Shown one piece after another: positions 1 through 8,328 of a DNA stretch of 64,000 bases. Within the stretch, counting starts at the first letter, position 1. Each line of letters opens with the position of its first letter. The position numbers were made by a program, and so were the translations under genes. The DNA lies in assembly GCF_000484535.1 (NCBI RefSeq), contig NC_022600.1, positions 3,658,001 through 3,722,000 of the forward strand. The letters are read 5' to 3'. Source of the DNA: Gloeobacter kilaueensis JS1. GTDB taxonomy: Bacteria; Cyanobacteriota; Cyanobacteriia; Gloeobacterales; Gloeobacteraceae. The notes under the pieces are model-generated. The model was given only the letters and a program-made list of their open reading frames with translations. It did not search any database and had not been told where the DNA came from.

Positions 1-632
1 GGCTTCACTTAATCCTCGCGAGCTGATTAGTCCTGATATGGACTGAACCCTTGGTGGAATTGCCGCGTCAGTTTGGGGTAGAGCTTATCGGTCCAGTTCT
101 ACCAGACACCAGTTGGCAAACCCAGGCGGGCAAAGGCTTTGAGTCCTTTCGTTTTCAGATTGATTGGCAGGCAAAGCAAGTGCGTTGCCCGATGGGAAGG
201 ACCAGCAACTACTGGAGTGAGGGAATAGACCGGGTAGGTGAACCTCTGATTCGCGCCCGATTTAGCCGCAAAGACTGCGAGGTTTGTCCAGGTTTTCAGG
301 ATTGCACGACTTCGGCAAAATATGGACGATGTGTTTCATTTCGTCCTCAGGAGCAGCATGAGGCATTGCAGCGAGCAAGAGCCTATCAGGCAACGCAGGA
401 ATTCAAGGAGCGCTATCAATGCCGCGCAGGAATTGAAGGCAGCATATCCGAAGCAGTACGGGTGTTTGGTATGCGTCGTAGCCGTTACATCGGGGTAGCC
501 AAAACACACTTACAGCACATGGCGATTGCCGCAGCGATCAACTTGCACCGATGGTTTGCCTGGGTGGAGGAGCGACCAATGGCAGCAACACGAGTATCAC
601 GATTTCAAGCGTTGGCTCCTTTGGGCTCATAG
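1..632 (+). pseudogene. IS1182-family transposase, C-terminal remnant
   Basis: The open frame from 51 to 632 gives 193 residues that look like the C-terminal part of an IS1182-type DDE transposase. There is a cysteine cluster of the C-x2-C-x4-C kind around residues 75-85 (DCEVCPGFQDC) and a terminal segment with AGIEGSISEAVRVFGMRR, the typical E-containing end of these enzymes. The start at 51 is a TTG inside family-like sequence. Upstream, position 24-26 is a stop in this frame while another frame stays open from position 2 to 44, so the N-terminal half is missing or frameshifted and may continue left of the window. No terminal inverted repeat was identified. It is a dead insertion-sequence fragment; the family assignment is by memory of motifs. 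Confidence 0.7.
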
Positions 633-725
633 GTTCGCCAACAGCATCTCTGAGGGGTTCACTCCAGGGACAGTGCTCGTCACTGGTGCGCGTTGCTCGC
701 CCTCTACCGGTTACTTGCTCTGGTC

Positions 726-995
726 TCAGTGGTCATGCTGCTTGTTTTTTGGCGGAGGAGCAGGCCGACAGTGAATAGCCAGGACAACGAACCTGCCTGG
801 CTTGCGGTGATTGTATTGTCGAGCAACAGCCTCTGCAAGTTGCTCTTCGATAAATGTTCGATGTTCCGGTGCATCGAGGTTGAAAGCCACCTTCTGTCCG
901 TCCTGGACGATTTCGATGTGTAGAAAAGCCCGCCCGTGTCCTGAACGGTTAAAGCGACGATCGAAAAAGCGGTAGTGGATGTTGAGGTAGCTCAA
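726..995 (-). CDS. hypothetical protein, 89 aa
   Basis: A TTG-initiated frame of 89 residues with a protein-like composition: a beta-rich first half (HIEIVQDGQKVAF) followed by an amphipathic stretch (FIEEQLAEAVARQ) and a basic, proline-rich tail. An AGG lies about 13 bases before the TTG. No family was recognised. It sits between a transposase remnant and the photolyase gene, so it could be a fragment of a disrupted gene or a chance frame. The stretches 633-725 and 996-1231 show no other supportable gene. Confidence 0.35.
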   Translation of the reverse strand: MSYLNIHYRFFDRRFNRSGHGRAFLHIEIVQDGQKVAFNLDAPEHRTFIEEQLAEAVARQYNHRKPGRFVVLAIHCRPAPPPKNKQHDH

Positions 996-1231
996 TACAG
1001 CCGATGTCCTGTTTTAGAGGTGCGAGCGGGTACTGTTGGGTCGCTGTGGGGTTGAGAGCCTGGGGCGACGGGCAGTGTGCTCCTTCCCGCTTATCTTCGC
1101 CTCCTGGGTGAGCAGAGAGTGTAGCAGACACCTCGTCTGTCCCACCTGCCCTGCAATCGCTGAATGGTAGGCAAGATGGACGCGCCGCTAAAATATTGAT
1201 AGACCGGCACTCAAGCTTTTCGTCTTAGTCG

Positions 1232-2638
1232 ATGCGCACTATCGTCGTCTGGTTTCGGCGCGACCTGCGTCTGAGCGATCATCCTGCCCTCGCCGCTGCT
1301 GTGGCTGAGGGGGCACGTATCGTGCCGCTTTTTGTCTTTTCTCCTTATCTGCTGACGCATCCTGAGACTGGCAGTGGCCGGGTGCAGTTCATGCTCGGTT
1401 GCCTGGAGAGCCTCAGAAACAACCTACGGGTACTCGGTTCGCGCCTCATCTGCCGCTGGGGAGAACAAGCTGAGGTCGTGCCCGATTTTGCACGTGAGGT
1501 CGGGGCAACGGCTGTCTATTGGAACGCTGACAGCGAGCGGGCCTGGCGCACTGCTACTGATTGCCAAGTCGTCAGCGCCCTTCAAGAGCGGAGCATCGAG
1601 GCACGCTGCTTCGAGGTGGAGGCGTTACTCCCAGCAGGTGGGCCTGAAAGTTACGCGCTCAAGCACTTTACTCCCCATTGGTACGGGGCGCTGAGCTTGC
1701 CGACTGCTCCCAGGCCGACAGAGCTACCTGCTGTAGATGAGCGGATCGAAGACGCTCCTCTGCGCACTCTTGCAGACCTTGGTTTGCCACCGAGCGACCA
1801 GCAGGTGCTCGTGGCAGGCGAGCGTGAAGCCCATCGCTTGCTCAGTGCGTTCGTCGCAACGAAGGCTCGGCACTACCTGAAAAGCCTGAGTGTAGCCGTG
1901 GCAGCTACAGAATCGACCAGCCGTCTCGGGCCGCACCTCAAGTTCGGCACCATCTCCGTGCGCCAGGTCTACCAGCGGGTGCAAAGTCGCATCGGTCAGG
2001 TAGACTCCTATCAAAAGCGCAACCTGGAGGGTTTCATCTCTCGTCTTTTCTGGCGCGACCACTTTGGCCAGAAGCTGAGGAACCTGCCCCGATGCGAGAG
2101 CGAGTCTTATCTGCAGGCGTTCGACGAGGTGAACTGGAGCACACGCACAGACCACTACCAGGCGTGGTGCAATGGTCAGACCGGCTACCCGCTTGTTGAC
2201 GCATCGATGCGCTGCTTGAACCGCACAGGCTGGCTGCCGTTTCGACTGCGGGCGTTGTGTGCGACGTTTCACTGCATCGACTTGTTGCTGCCGTGGCAGG
2301 GAGGGGCACTGCACTTTATGCAGAAGCTGATGGATGCGGATGTGGCCATCGACCACTGGCAGTGGCAGAGCCATGCGGGGGTGAGCAACCGGGGCCGGCA
2401 GTGGTTTCGAGTCTATAACCCGATAGCCGGAGTAGAGAAGATAGACCCGAAAGGAGAGTTCATCCGGCAGTGGGTACCGGAGTTGGAGGGAGTGAGCGCT
2501 GCCCATCTAGGAGCGCCGTGGCGACATGAAGTAGAGTACCTGCCGCCGATAGTGGAGCACGAGGAGGCGCGCCGTCGAGCGCTGGCAGTGCTTGAGCCTA
2601 TCAAGCGCCGCTGCAGTCAAGCGAGCGACGCAAGCTAG
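1232..2638 (+). CDS. phr: Photolyase/cryptochrome family flavoprotein
   Basis: A 468-residue member of the photolyase/cryptochrome family, which binds FAD and uses blue light either to split cyclobutane pyrimidine dimers or to signal. The N-terminal antenna domain opens with WFRRDLRLSDHPAL (residues 7-20). The C-terminal FAD domain has TGYPLVDASMRCL, the tryptophans of the electron-transfer chain (W in DLLLPWQGG and in DHWQWQ), and FRVYNPI followed by KIDPKGEFIRQWVPEL. The residue facing flavin N5, asparagine in class I photolyases (E. coli N378), aligns with Asp374 here, and the following loop is about two residues shorter. That is cryptochrome-like, so repair activity is not assured. It stands alone between the 5' remnant region and a convergent qorB. 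Confidence 0.88.
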   Translation: MRTIVVWFRRDLRLSDHPALAAAVAEGARIVPLFVFSPYLLTHPETGSGRVQFMLGCLESLRNNLRVLGSRLICRWGEQAEVVPDFAREVGATAVYWNADSERAWRTATDCQVVSALQERSIEARCFEVEALLPAGGPESYALKHFTPHWYGALSLPTAPRPTELPAVDERIEDAPLRTLADLGLPPSDQQVLVAGEREAHRLLSAFVATKARHYLKSLSVAVAATESTSRLGPHLKFGTISVRQVYQRVQSRIGQVDSYQKRNLEGFISRLFWRDHFGQKLRNLPRCESESYLQAFDEVNWSTRTDHYQAWCNGQTGYPLVDASMRCLNRTGWLPFRLRALCATFHCIDLLLPWQGGALHFMQKLMDADVAIDHWQWQSHAGVSNRGRQWFRVYNPIAGVEKIDPKGEFIRQWVPELEGVSAAHLGAPWRHEVEYLPPIVEHEEARRRALAVLEPIKRRCSQASDAS

Positions 2639-2713
2639 CCTGGCGTGCAACCAAAAAAGTGAACCGTATAGAATGTGAGATTTCTAGCGGATCCTCAGAT
2701 GCGACAACTGCCC

Positions 2714-3565
2714 TCATGCCCGCAGTGCAAATTTCACGCTCTCTTCCATTGGCGTGGTTGCACGACCGATCAGCGCGCTCAACACACCACTATCGTCGAA
2801 CAGCACGCCCTCTGCCGCCTTCACATCGCTGTCCGCAAGGGCGTTGGCAATCGGTGCGGGTAGGCCAGTAGACTCCAACATTTCACGATACGCCGCTTCG
2901 GGAAGGTTGCGGTAGACTACTGGTTTACCGCTCGCGCCTGCTATAGCTGCAGCGAGCTGGGTGAGGGTGAATGCCCGGTCGCCGACAAGTTCATATATGC
3001 GAGTCTCGGGCGCACCGATCAGGACAGCGCTTGCCGCAACGGCGTAGTCGGCGCGAGCGGCAGCGGAAATACGTCCCTCGCCAGCGCTTCCTATCAGCTC
3101 GCCGTGCTCCACCACGACCTGTACCTGCCCAAGATAGTTCTCGGTGTACCAGCCGTTTCGCAACAATGCGTGAGCCAATCCACTGGCTTTTAGAGCCGCC
3201 TCGGTCGCGCGATGCTCCTCGGCCAGCAGCATCGGGTTGCTGTCGGCGTGGAGGATGCTGGTATAGGCGATGAAGCCTACGTGTGCGGCTACAGCTGCGT
3301 CGATCACTGCTTGATGCTGCGGCAAACGCCGGCCGATCTCGCTCGAAGAAATTAGCAGCAGCCGGTCTATCCCGGCGAGCACGGCCGTCGGCTCGGCGAG
3401 ATGATCGTAGTCGAAGTGGCGTACCGCCACGCCGCGCGCCGCCACATCGGCAAGCTTGTCAGGATCGCGAACTAGGGCGACAAGCCGATCGGGCGCAACC
3501 GTTTCCAGCAATGCCTTGAGTACGAGGCGGCCGAGCTGGCCCGAGGCTCCGGTAACACCGTACAT
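2714..3565 (-). CDS. qorB: NAD(P)H:quinone oxidoreductase, QorB/YtfG type
   Basis: A 283-residue NmrA-like atypical short-chain reductase. The N-terminal Rossmann motif is GVTGASGQLG (residues 3-12), followed by ALVRDPDKLADVAARGV, the dinucleotide-specificity segment of YtfG-like enzymes, and the YTSILHADSNPMLLAEEH block typical of QorB. Family members reduce quinones with NADPH, lowering quinone or electrophile stress in the cytosol. Length matches E. coli QorB (286). It is divergent from the HxlR-type regulator at 3654, the same pairing as ytfG-ytfH in E. coli, so that regulator very probably controls it. Confidence 0.85.
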   Translation of the reverse strand: MYGVTGASGQLGRLVLKALLETVAPDRLVALVRDPDKLADVAARGVAVRHFDYDHLAEPTAVLAGIDRLLLISSSEIGRRLPQHQAVIDAAVAAHVGFIAYTSILHADSNPMLLAEEHRATEAALKASGLAHALLRNGWYTENYLGQVQVVVEHGELIGSAGEGRISAAARADYAVAASAVLIGAPETRIYELVGDRAFTLTQLAAAIAGASGKPVVYRNLPEAAYREMLESTGLPAPIANALADSDVKAAEGVLFDDSGVLSALIGRATTPMEESVKFALRA

Positions 3566-3613
3566 ATCGAACTCTCCTGATGATTCGGTTGACGATGATA
3601 TTGTAGGGCGCTA

Positions 3614-3648
3614 ACTTACTCAAAAGAAGTACGCACACTGAGGTAAGT
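3614..3648. promoter_or_regulatory. Divergent operator region, TACT-N7-AGTA box
   Basis: The 88-base gap between qorB and the HxlR gene contains TACT (3617-3620), seven bases, then AGTA (3628-3631), which matches the TACT-N7-AGTA half-site layout described for the HxlR-family sensor YodB. An outer inverted repeat ACTTAC (3614-3619) / GTAAGT (3643-3648) shares the left arm. Position and symmetry suggest it represses both divergent genes. No confident -10/-35 hexamers were assigned. Confidence 0.55.
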
Positions 3649-3653
3649 GTCGG

Positions 3654-4058
3654 ATGACGCAGCGCAACTCTTCACGACTTTTTGATCTCATGGCCCAAGG
3701 CAATGTCTTTGAACCAGGCTGCCCGTCGCGTGAATTTCTAAAACACCTGACGAGCAGTTGGGGCGTCTTAGTCCTCATTGCGCTAGGTGGTGGCACGCTT
3801 CGCTTCAGTGACCTGCGGCGCAGGGTAAACGGTGTGAGTGAACGCATGCTTGCGCAGACCCTCCAGCAGCTCGAGGGTGACGGTCTGGTCGATCGACGCA
3901 GCTACCCGGTCGTACCGCCGCACGTCGAATACACGCTGACTGCCCTGGGCCACGAAGCGGCGCAGCGCGTGGAAGCGCTCGCGGAGTGGGTAGAGGAGAA
4001 TCTGCCGACACTCATCGCGAATCGCGATCGTGCCAGGGCTTTGTCGGGCGAGCGCTAG
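3654..4058 (+). CDS. HxlR-family transcriptional regulator (QorR/YodB-like)
   Basis: A 134-residue winged-helix protein of the HxlR/MarR-like family. The core is FLKHLTSSWGVLVLIALGGG, then LRFSDLRRRVNGVSERMLAQ (recognition helix region) and the wing VPPHVEYTLTALG. A single cysteine, Cys23 in the PGCPSR element, is at the position of the redox-sensing cysteine of YodB/QorR-type sensors; there is no other cysteine in the protein. It is therefore likely a thiol-based sensor of quinones or electrophiles controlling the divergent qorB. The start ATG follows the operator region directly. Confidence 0.85.
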   Translation: MTQRNSSRLFDLMAQGNVFEPGCPSREFLKHLTSSWGVLVLIALGGGTLRFSDLRRRVNGVSERMLAQTLQQLEGDGLVDRRSYPVVPPHVEYTLTALGHEAAQRVEALAEWVEENLPTLIANRDRARALSGER

Positions 4059-4061
4059 AGA

Positions 4062-4308
4062 TTCTATTGCAGTTTCTATTGGTGAAGCGCGTTGTGTATC
4101 CCCTGGGCGGCATTGTCAGGTTGAGGGAATGGCTTTCCAGGACCGTCTTCGGGCAAGCTTGAGCCATGAACATCTCCCTTTACCGCAGCCACCGCTTCCC
4201 ACCAGAGATCATCGCCCACTGCGTCTGGCTCTATTTCCGTTTCACCCTCAGCTAGCGCGATGTCGAGGAGATGATGGTTATGTGCGGCGTGCAACTGAGC
4301 TACAAAAC
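4062..4308 (+). pseudogene. IS6-family (IS240-like) transposase, N-terminal remnant
   Basis: From ATG 4166 the frame reads YRSHRFPPEIIAHCVWLYFR then FTLS, a stop (TAG 4253-4255), and RDVEEMMVMCGVQLSYKTVR. This is the conserved start of IS6-family transposases (YRHRFPPEIISHAVWLYHRF and RDVEDLLAERGVxVSYETIR), including the helix-turn-helix region. After about 4308 the similarity ends. Bases 4062-4077 (GATTCTATTGCAGTTT) resemble the IS6-family terminal repeat, suggesting the element's left end is at about 4062. The in-frame stop and truncation make it non-functional. The rest of the gap to 4518 holds nothing I can name. Confidence 0.72.
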
Positions 4309-4518
4309 CGTCCGCCTGATCGCCGCCGCTACCGCCCTGCTTGTTCTGCACCGTCCGGCCCTGTTGATCGTCGTCGCCCCCTTTTCGATCTTCCAGAGCA
4401 CAAGTGCACAAATTTTGGAGACGGCATCTACAATTTGTGCAAGTCTACTTCCAACTCAAGAGGGAAAAACCTTATGGCACGGGCTTTTCGTCATGTTATA
4501 TGAGGTGCGCAAGGAAAA

Positions 4519-4887
4519 GTGTGCCAAAACTTCAACCTGCCAGGTTTGATCTTATCCAACCAGGCAATCGTGAACATCACAGCAGGTGAAATCGTTCCTG
4601 GTCCCAGGTCCATCGTCATCGGTCCAGACGGCCAGCAGGTAGCGCAAGATTTCATATATAACCTTGGGGAGGCAAACGTCTGGGTAAATAACGTGTCTCC
4701 TCATTTCAACGATCACTTTGCCGGTGAGCCGGGCGGAGTGGAGTACATCTGCCGTTTGGCTGTCGGGCCATCATCGCCCCCATCGTCTTCCCGTCTTCCC
4801 GCCCAGCTCGCCGTCGATCGCCTGGTCCTCGCTGTGCTGCTCGCCGTGCTGCTCGGGTTGTTTAGATTTTGGTGTAGTCGCTTGTAA
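4519..4887 (+). CDS. hypothetical protein with C-terminal hydrophobic segment
   Basis: A GTG-initiated frame of 122 residues preceded by AAGGAAAA. The first 75 residues look protein-like (IVNITAGEIVPGPRSIVIG; VWVNNVSPHFNDHFAGEPGG), then a serine/proline linker and a strongly hydrophobic tail (LVLAVLLAVLLGLFRFW) that could anchor it in the membrane. No family recognised. It sits immediately downstream of an IS6 remnant and converges on the HD-domain gene, whose stop is adjacent, so it may be a disrupted or chance frame. Confidence 0.35.
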   Translation: MCQNFNLPGLILSNQAIVNITAGEIVPGPRSIVIGPDGQQVAQDFIYNLGEANVWVNNVSPHFNDHFAGEPGGVEYICRLAVGPSSPPSSSRLPAQLAVDRLVLAVLLAVLLGLFRFWCSRL

Positions 4888-5529
4888 TCATCCGTTAAAA
4901 GGGGCTTGGGCGAGCATCTGGTCGTAGTCCGGATAGGTGAATCCCGGCACCCGGCAGCGTGCGACTTCTGTCATCCAGGTAAAGGGGACGGTATGCGGCT
5001 TGCGGCGGATTTGAGCGACGAACAGTTCGCTCAGTGTCGTAGCGAGGTCGAGCCGAGGGTGAGCTTGGAGCACTCGCTCTACTGCCTGCGGGTCGAGCTC
5101 CTCAAGACCTAGGCCGAACACATCCATGCTCGCCCCCAGGAACACCAGCGCCGCCTCGGGGGACTTGCGCACCGCGATGCCAAGGGAGGTGTGCAGGGCC
5201 ACCGCTTCCCACAGCGCTTCGGCTTTTTCAGAGCTGATGCCCTCCTGCAGGGCGAAGGCGCGGGCCGCATCGGCTCCGTCCACCTCGAAGCGCTGTCCGC
5301 AGTCGAAGCGCTCGCATAGTCCCAGGTCGTGCAGCACCGCCCCCAGGAAAAACAGCTCCCTATCGAACTGCAGCCCCTGACGTCGGGCGATGAGCGCACC
5401 GAAGCGGTAGGTGCGCAGGCAGTGGTTGCAAAGACAAGGCGGGCTCACCTCCCGCACCAGTTCCAATGCCCTACGGCACAATCTGCTGTCGGGAATCGGC
5501 GCGTCGTCTGCAGCGAAGTGTGGGGTCAT
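4888..5529 (-). CDS. HD-domain protein (putative metal-dependent hydrolase)
   Basis: A 213-residue single HD-domain protein. Metal ligands appear as His36 (CNHCLRTYRFG), the HD doublet His67-Asp68 (GAVLHDLGL) and the later histidine in ALHTSLGIA; this arrangement resembles the small cyanamide-hydratase-like/HDIG proteins. Substrate unknown. The start ATG is three bases after the stop of the dehalogenase-like gene and follows GGGAGG, so the two are co-transcribed and probably coupled. Cysteine-rich N-terminal half (CLCNHC) is unusual but not diagnostic. Confidence 0.78.
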   Translation of the reverse strand: MTPHFAADDAPIPDSRLCRRALELVREVSPPCLCNHCLRTYRFGALIARRQGLQFDRELFFLGAVLHDLGLCERFDCGQRFEVDGADAARAFALQEGISSEKAEALWEAVALHTSLGIAVRKSPEAALVFLGASMDVFGLGLEELDPQAVERVLQAHPRLDLATTLSELFVAQIRRKPHTVPFTWMTEVARCRVPGFTYPDYDQMLAQAPFNG

Positions 5530-5532
5530 AGC

Positions 5533-6456
5533 TCACATCCTCCCGGTGTACTGTATGAACTGATCGATGAGCAGGGTGATCGCCTCCGGTTCGTCCTCGT
5601 ACAGGAAGTGTCCTGCACCATGGAGCCGATGAACGGGAGCGTCCGGGAACGCTTCTCGAACAGGGGCACGAAGGTACTCCGGTTTAAGCACCCGGTCTTG
5701 CATGCCGACGATCATCGTCGCTGGTCTGTTACGCAGCGCGGCGACTGCACCGGCATCAGCGATTTCGAAGCGAACGGTGCCATCCACGATGCTTTTGGGA
5801 AAGGCGATGGCACCCAGGCATTCGGGTGGGGTGCAAAACGGCAGGCTGTAGGCCGAAAGCCAGGTCTGGTTCATGACCGCCCGGTTCTCGAACCCCTGCA
5901 GCCCAAGCATGAGTGCGAGGACGAGGTGGCCAAGGTGGCTGAGAACCGTTTCGAGGGTCCTTTCGCGATGCAGGCGGGCCATCCAACGAAAGTACTCAGC
6001 CTCGGCCACGTTCCTGGCCGTCAACTCTGCTTCGCGCGCTGTTCCAAGGGGCACGGCACCGCTGGTCACAACGATGCGTGCGATGCACTCGGGATGTCGA
6101 AGCGCCACGCCGCCGCCGATCACCCCGCCCCAGTCGTGCACTAGGAGGGTGATTCCCTCCAGGTCCAACACAAGGATCAGCGCTTCGAGGTTGTCCACCT
6201 GGGTAAGGACGGTACACTCCCACCCCTGGGTCGTCTCGCTTTTGCCGAACCCCGTAAGGTCCGGTACGATCACCCGGTAGCGCTCGGCCAGACGGGGGAT
6301 TACCTGGCGGAATAGGTACCCCCAGGTCGGTTCGCCGTGCAGCAGGATCGGCTGGCCGGTCCCCTCGTAAACGTAGTGCATTCGGAAGCCCACTACGTCC
6401 AGGAAGTGGGGGGTGAAGACAAAGGTGCCTTCAAACGTCTCGTCTGCCGGGATCAT
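5533..6456 (-). CDS. Alpha/beta hydrolase, haloalkane dehalogenase-like
   Basis: A 307-residue alpha/beta hydrolase of the haloalkane dehalogenase type. The oxyanion/halide motif is HGEPTW (residues 40-45), the DhlA-like form. The nucleophile elbow is VHDWGG with Asp108 as nucleophile and Trp109 as halide-binding residue, in place of the serine of esterases. The acid is probably Asp in VGMQDRVL (about 250) and the catalytic histidine is in HGAGHFLYEDE near the C-terminus. Such enzymes replace halide by hydroxyl in the cytosol; natural substrate unknown. First gene of a two-gene unit with the HD protein. Confidence 0.8.
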   Translation of the reverse strand: MIPADETFEGTFVFTPHFLDVVGFRMHYVYEGTGQPILLHGEPTWGYLFRQVIPRLAERYRVIVPDLTGFGKSETTQGWECTVLTQVDNLEALILVLDLEGITLLVHDWGGVIGGGVALRHPECIARIVVTSGAVPLGTAREAELTARNVAEAEYFRWMARLHRERTLETVLSHLGHLVLALMLGLQGFENRAVMNQTWLSAYSLPFCTPPECLGAIAFPKSIVDGTVRFEIADAGAVAALRNRPATMIVGMQDRVLKPEYLRAPVREAFPDAPVHRLHGAGHFLYEDEPEAITLLIDQFIQYTGRM

Positions 6457-6540
6457 GGCATTCTCCTTGATCGGTCAAACGCATCGCCGCTGCAACCTGT
6501 TCCAGGACAGGATGCGCTAGTTGCCAGGTGGCAGAGGCTC

Positions 6541-7557
6541 TTAAGCTGGGTGCATGTGCGAAGCAGGGCGGGCGCGGGAGGGAGCGGCCCCGAAGTGCCG
6601 TCCCCACAGTCTGCGGAAGTGCCGCGGGTCCTCGAATCCGCAGCGGCTGGCCACCTCCTCGACAGACAGTCCTGGCTCGGCAAGCAGGTGGGCGGCTACC
6701 TCCAGCCTGAGGCGCTGCTGGTACTGCCGCGGGGTGATGCCGGTAGCGTCTTTGAAGGCGCGGCTGAAGTGGCGCACGCTCATGCCGGCGACGGCGGCAA
6801 GGCGCGCGAGCGTCACGGATTCGGCGGCGTGCTCGGCCAGCCAGTCCTGAGCTCGGTGCACGTTCGGGTGGAGGTGGGTGCGGTGCTCCAGGAAGGCACT
6901 TGCTTGGGTGGCGGAGCCGTTGCGACGCAGGTAGACCACCATCAACCGGGCGATCTCCGCAGCAAAGCGTGGCCCGTGCTCCCGCTCCACCAGCGAAAGC
7001 GCCATGTCGATGCCCGAGGCAATGCCCGCACTGGTGGTCACCGAACCGTCGTGCACGTACAGGACCCCGTCGAGCACTCGGGCGCGGGGGTAGCGCTGCT
7101 CCAGCAGGCCGACGAGCTTCCAGTGGGTAGTGCAGTGCCGCCCGTCGAGCAGTCCCGCCTCAGCGAGGGCCAAAGCCCCGCCACAGACCGACGCGACCCG
7201 AGCCCCGGCAGCGTACGCCTGCTGCAACCAACGCCGCGCGTCGGGTGGAAGTACCGGTTGCTCTCCTCCCAGCCTTGCTTTCAACTCCCCCGCCACTCCT
7301 GCCACGATGACCGAGTCGCGCTCACCCACTGACGGTAGGGCTTCGAGGCGTCCAAGCCACAGCCCCTGGGCAGAACGCACCTGTTCGTGCACTGCGCAGA
7401 ACTGTAGGGTGTAGTTTGCCCCGAGGGCCAGGGCGATGTCGAACACCTGGGCGGGTCCGGCCAGATCCAATAGATGCACCCGGTCGAGAACCAGAAACAC
7501 GATGCGCCGAGGTGGGCCGTCAGGAGAAACCGGATTGCCGGTGAGGAACTTGTCCAT
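6541..7557 (-). CDS. GlxA/FtrA-type regulator: DJ-1/PfpI domain plus AraC HTH
   Basis: 338 residues. Residues 18-185 form a class I glutamine-amidotransferase-like (DJ-1/PfpI) domain with the elbow SVCGGALALAEAGLLDG and THWKLVGLLEQRYP; residues 235-330 are an AraC-type double helix-turn-helix (MSVRHFSRAFKDATGITPRQ and SVEEVASRCGFEDPRHFRRL). This is the architecture of GlxA/FtrA-like regulators. It lies directly upstream (84 bases) of the dehalogenase/HD pair on the same strand, so it may control them. The region 7558-7796 behind it holds no recognisable gene. Confidence 0.85.
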   Translation of the reverse strand: MDKFLTGNPVSPDGPPRRIVFLVLDRVHLLDLAGPAQVFDIALALGANYTLQFCAVHEQVRSAQGLWLGRLEALPSVGERDSVIVAGVAGELKARLGGEQPVLPPDARRWLQQAYAAGARVASVCGGALALAEAGLLDGRHCTTHWKLVGLLEQRYPRARVLDGVLYVHDGSVTTSAGIASGIDMALSLVEREHGPRFAAEIARLMVVYLRRNGSATQASAFLEHRTHLHPNVHRAQDWLAEHAAESVTLARLAAVAGMSVRHFSRAFKDATGITPRQYQQRLRLEVAAHLLAEPGLSVEEVASRCGFEDPRHFRRLWGRHFGAAPSRARPASHMHPA

Positions 7558-7796
7558 GGCCGTATGCTAATCGCCCCTGGCTTACAAATTCCAGGGCAAG
7601 GAGGGCCAGCGGCGGACGTTTCCGGCCACATCCTCCCTGCTGCGACTGCCTGGGTGCACCTGTCCGGGAACCCTCGTCATGTCCCTTTGAACCGGCGCAC
7701 CGGGGGCAAACGACCGCGCCGACTCCCAATCCAGGGGACTGAAGATGCAAGGCGCTCGCCGAATCCACCGGCGGGAACCCCTTGCATACAAGTTTC

Positions 7797-8237
7797 TTAC
7801 TTGTAAGAGCAATGGTCTGTACGCGTGACGTGTGACCACAAAAGTGAGTCACTTAGAAGATGAGTCTTCCGACGGATTCTGTTGCCATTGCGGTTGCGGT
7901 TGATCTGTTTTGAGCATCGTTGCGTTGCCCGCCACTGTCGTCCCGATTGCCCCTGGCCCAACTTATCCCTGATCTTGTAGGTTTGCAGGTGAATCTGCAG
8001 GCTGTGGCCCATCGCCTTTGCCTCCTGGATGGCGCGTGCCACACTGGCAGGGTTCGCGTAGTAGCCCAGGGCAATCACCTGATCGTAGGGCTTGTACTTG
8101 CCGCTGCCTTCCTTGGGCGGCAGAGTTGCCCGCAATTCCAGCCGCTGCCCCCGCTGCCGGACAGTGACACCCACTTTGTCCGCTTTAAGGCGGGCCTGGA
8201 CAGCTTCAAGAGTGTACTCGACCTTGCTGCGGCCCAT
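7797..8237 (-). pseudogene. Tyrosine-recombinase integrase, N-terminal remnant
   Basis: The first about 95 residues (MGRSKVEYTLEAVQARLKAD, then RGQRLELRATLPPK, then YDQVIALGYYANPASVARA) look like the arm-DNA-binding domain of a phage-type integrase. After about residue 95 the sequence turns into low-complexity NRNRNGNRIRRK and no core-binding or catalytic (R-H-R-Y) domain follows, so the gene is truncated. It starts 92 bases from the 3' end of tRNA-Leu and reads away from it, the usual geometry of an integrated element whose integrase sits beside its tRNA attachment site. Confidence 0.6.
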
Positions 8238-8259
8238 CGAAAACTGTCCGAAAATTGTC
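8238..8259. repeat. Tandem 11-bp repeats beside the integrase start
   Basis: CGAAAACTGTC (8238-8248) is followed directly by CGAAAATTGTC (8249-8259), one mismatch. Directly abutting the integrase start and between it and the tRNA, these could be arm-type integrase binding sites; they could equally be chance. Confidence 0.45.
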
Positions 8260-8277
8260 CGAGATTTTACCCCCTTA

Positions 8278-8320
8278 CCAGCGGTTCTAGCGGCTTTAGC
8301 GGGCTAGAAGGTTCTGCTGG
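8278..8320. repeat. Nested inverted repeat between integrase remnant and tRNA-Leu
   Basis: CCAGC (8278-8282) pairs with GCTGG (8316-8320) and, inside, TTCTAGC (8285-8291) pairs with GCTAGAA (8303-8309). No T-tract follows on the minus strand, so it is not a classical terminator of the tRNA; it may be a processing hairpin or part of the recombination site. Confidence 0.45.
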
Positions 8321-8328
8321 AAGGGCGA

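Noticed and set aside
1232-2638. Assignment of the photolyase-family protein to DASH or FeS (CryB) classes
   Set aside because: No DASH-type WRDYFRF block and no four-cysteine cluster for an iron-sulfur centre is present.
4076-4411. Minus-strand 111-residue frame
   Set aside because: Complement of the IS6 remnant and flanking region; no coding signs.
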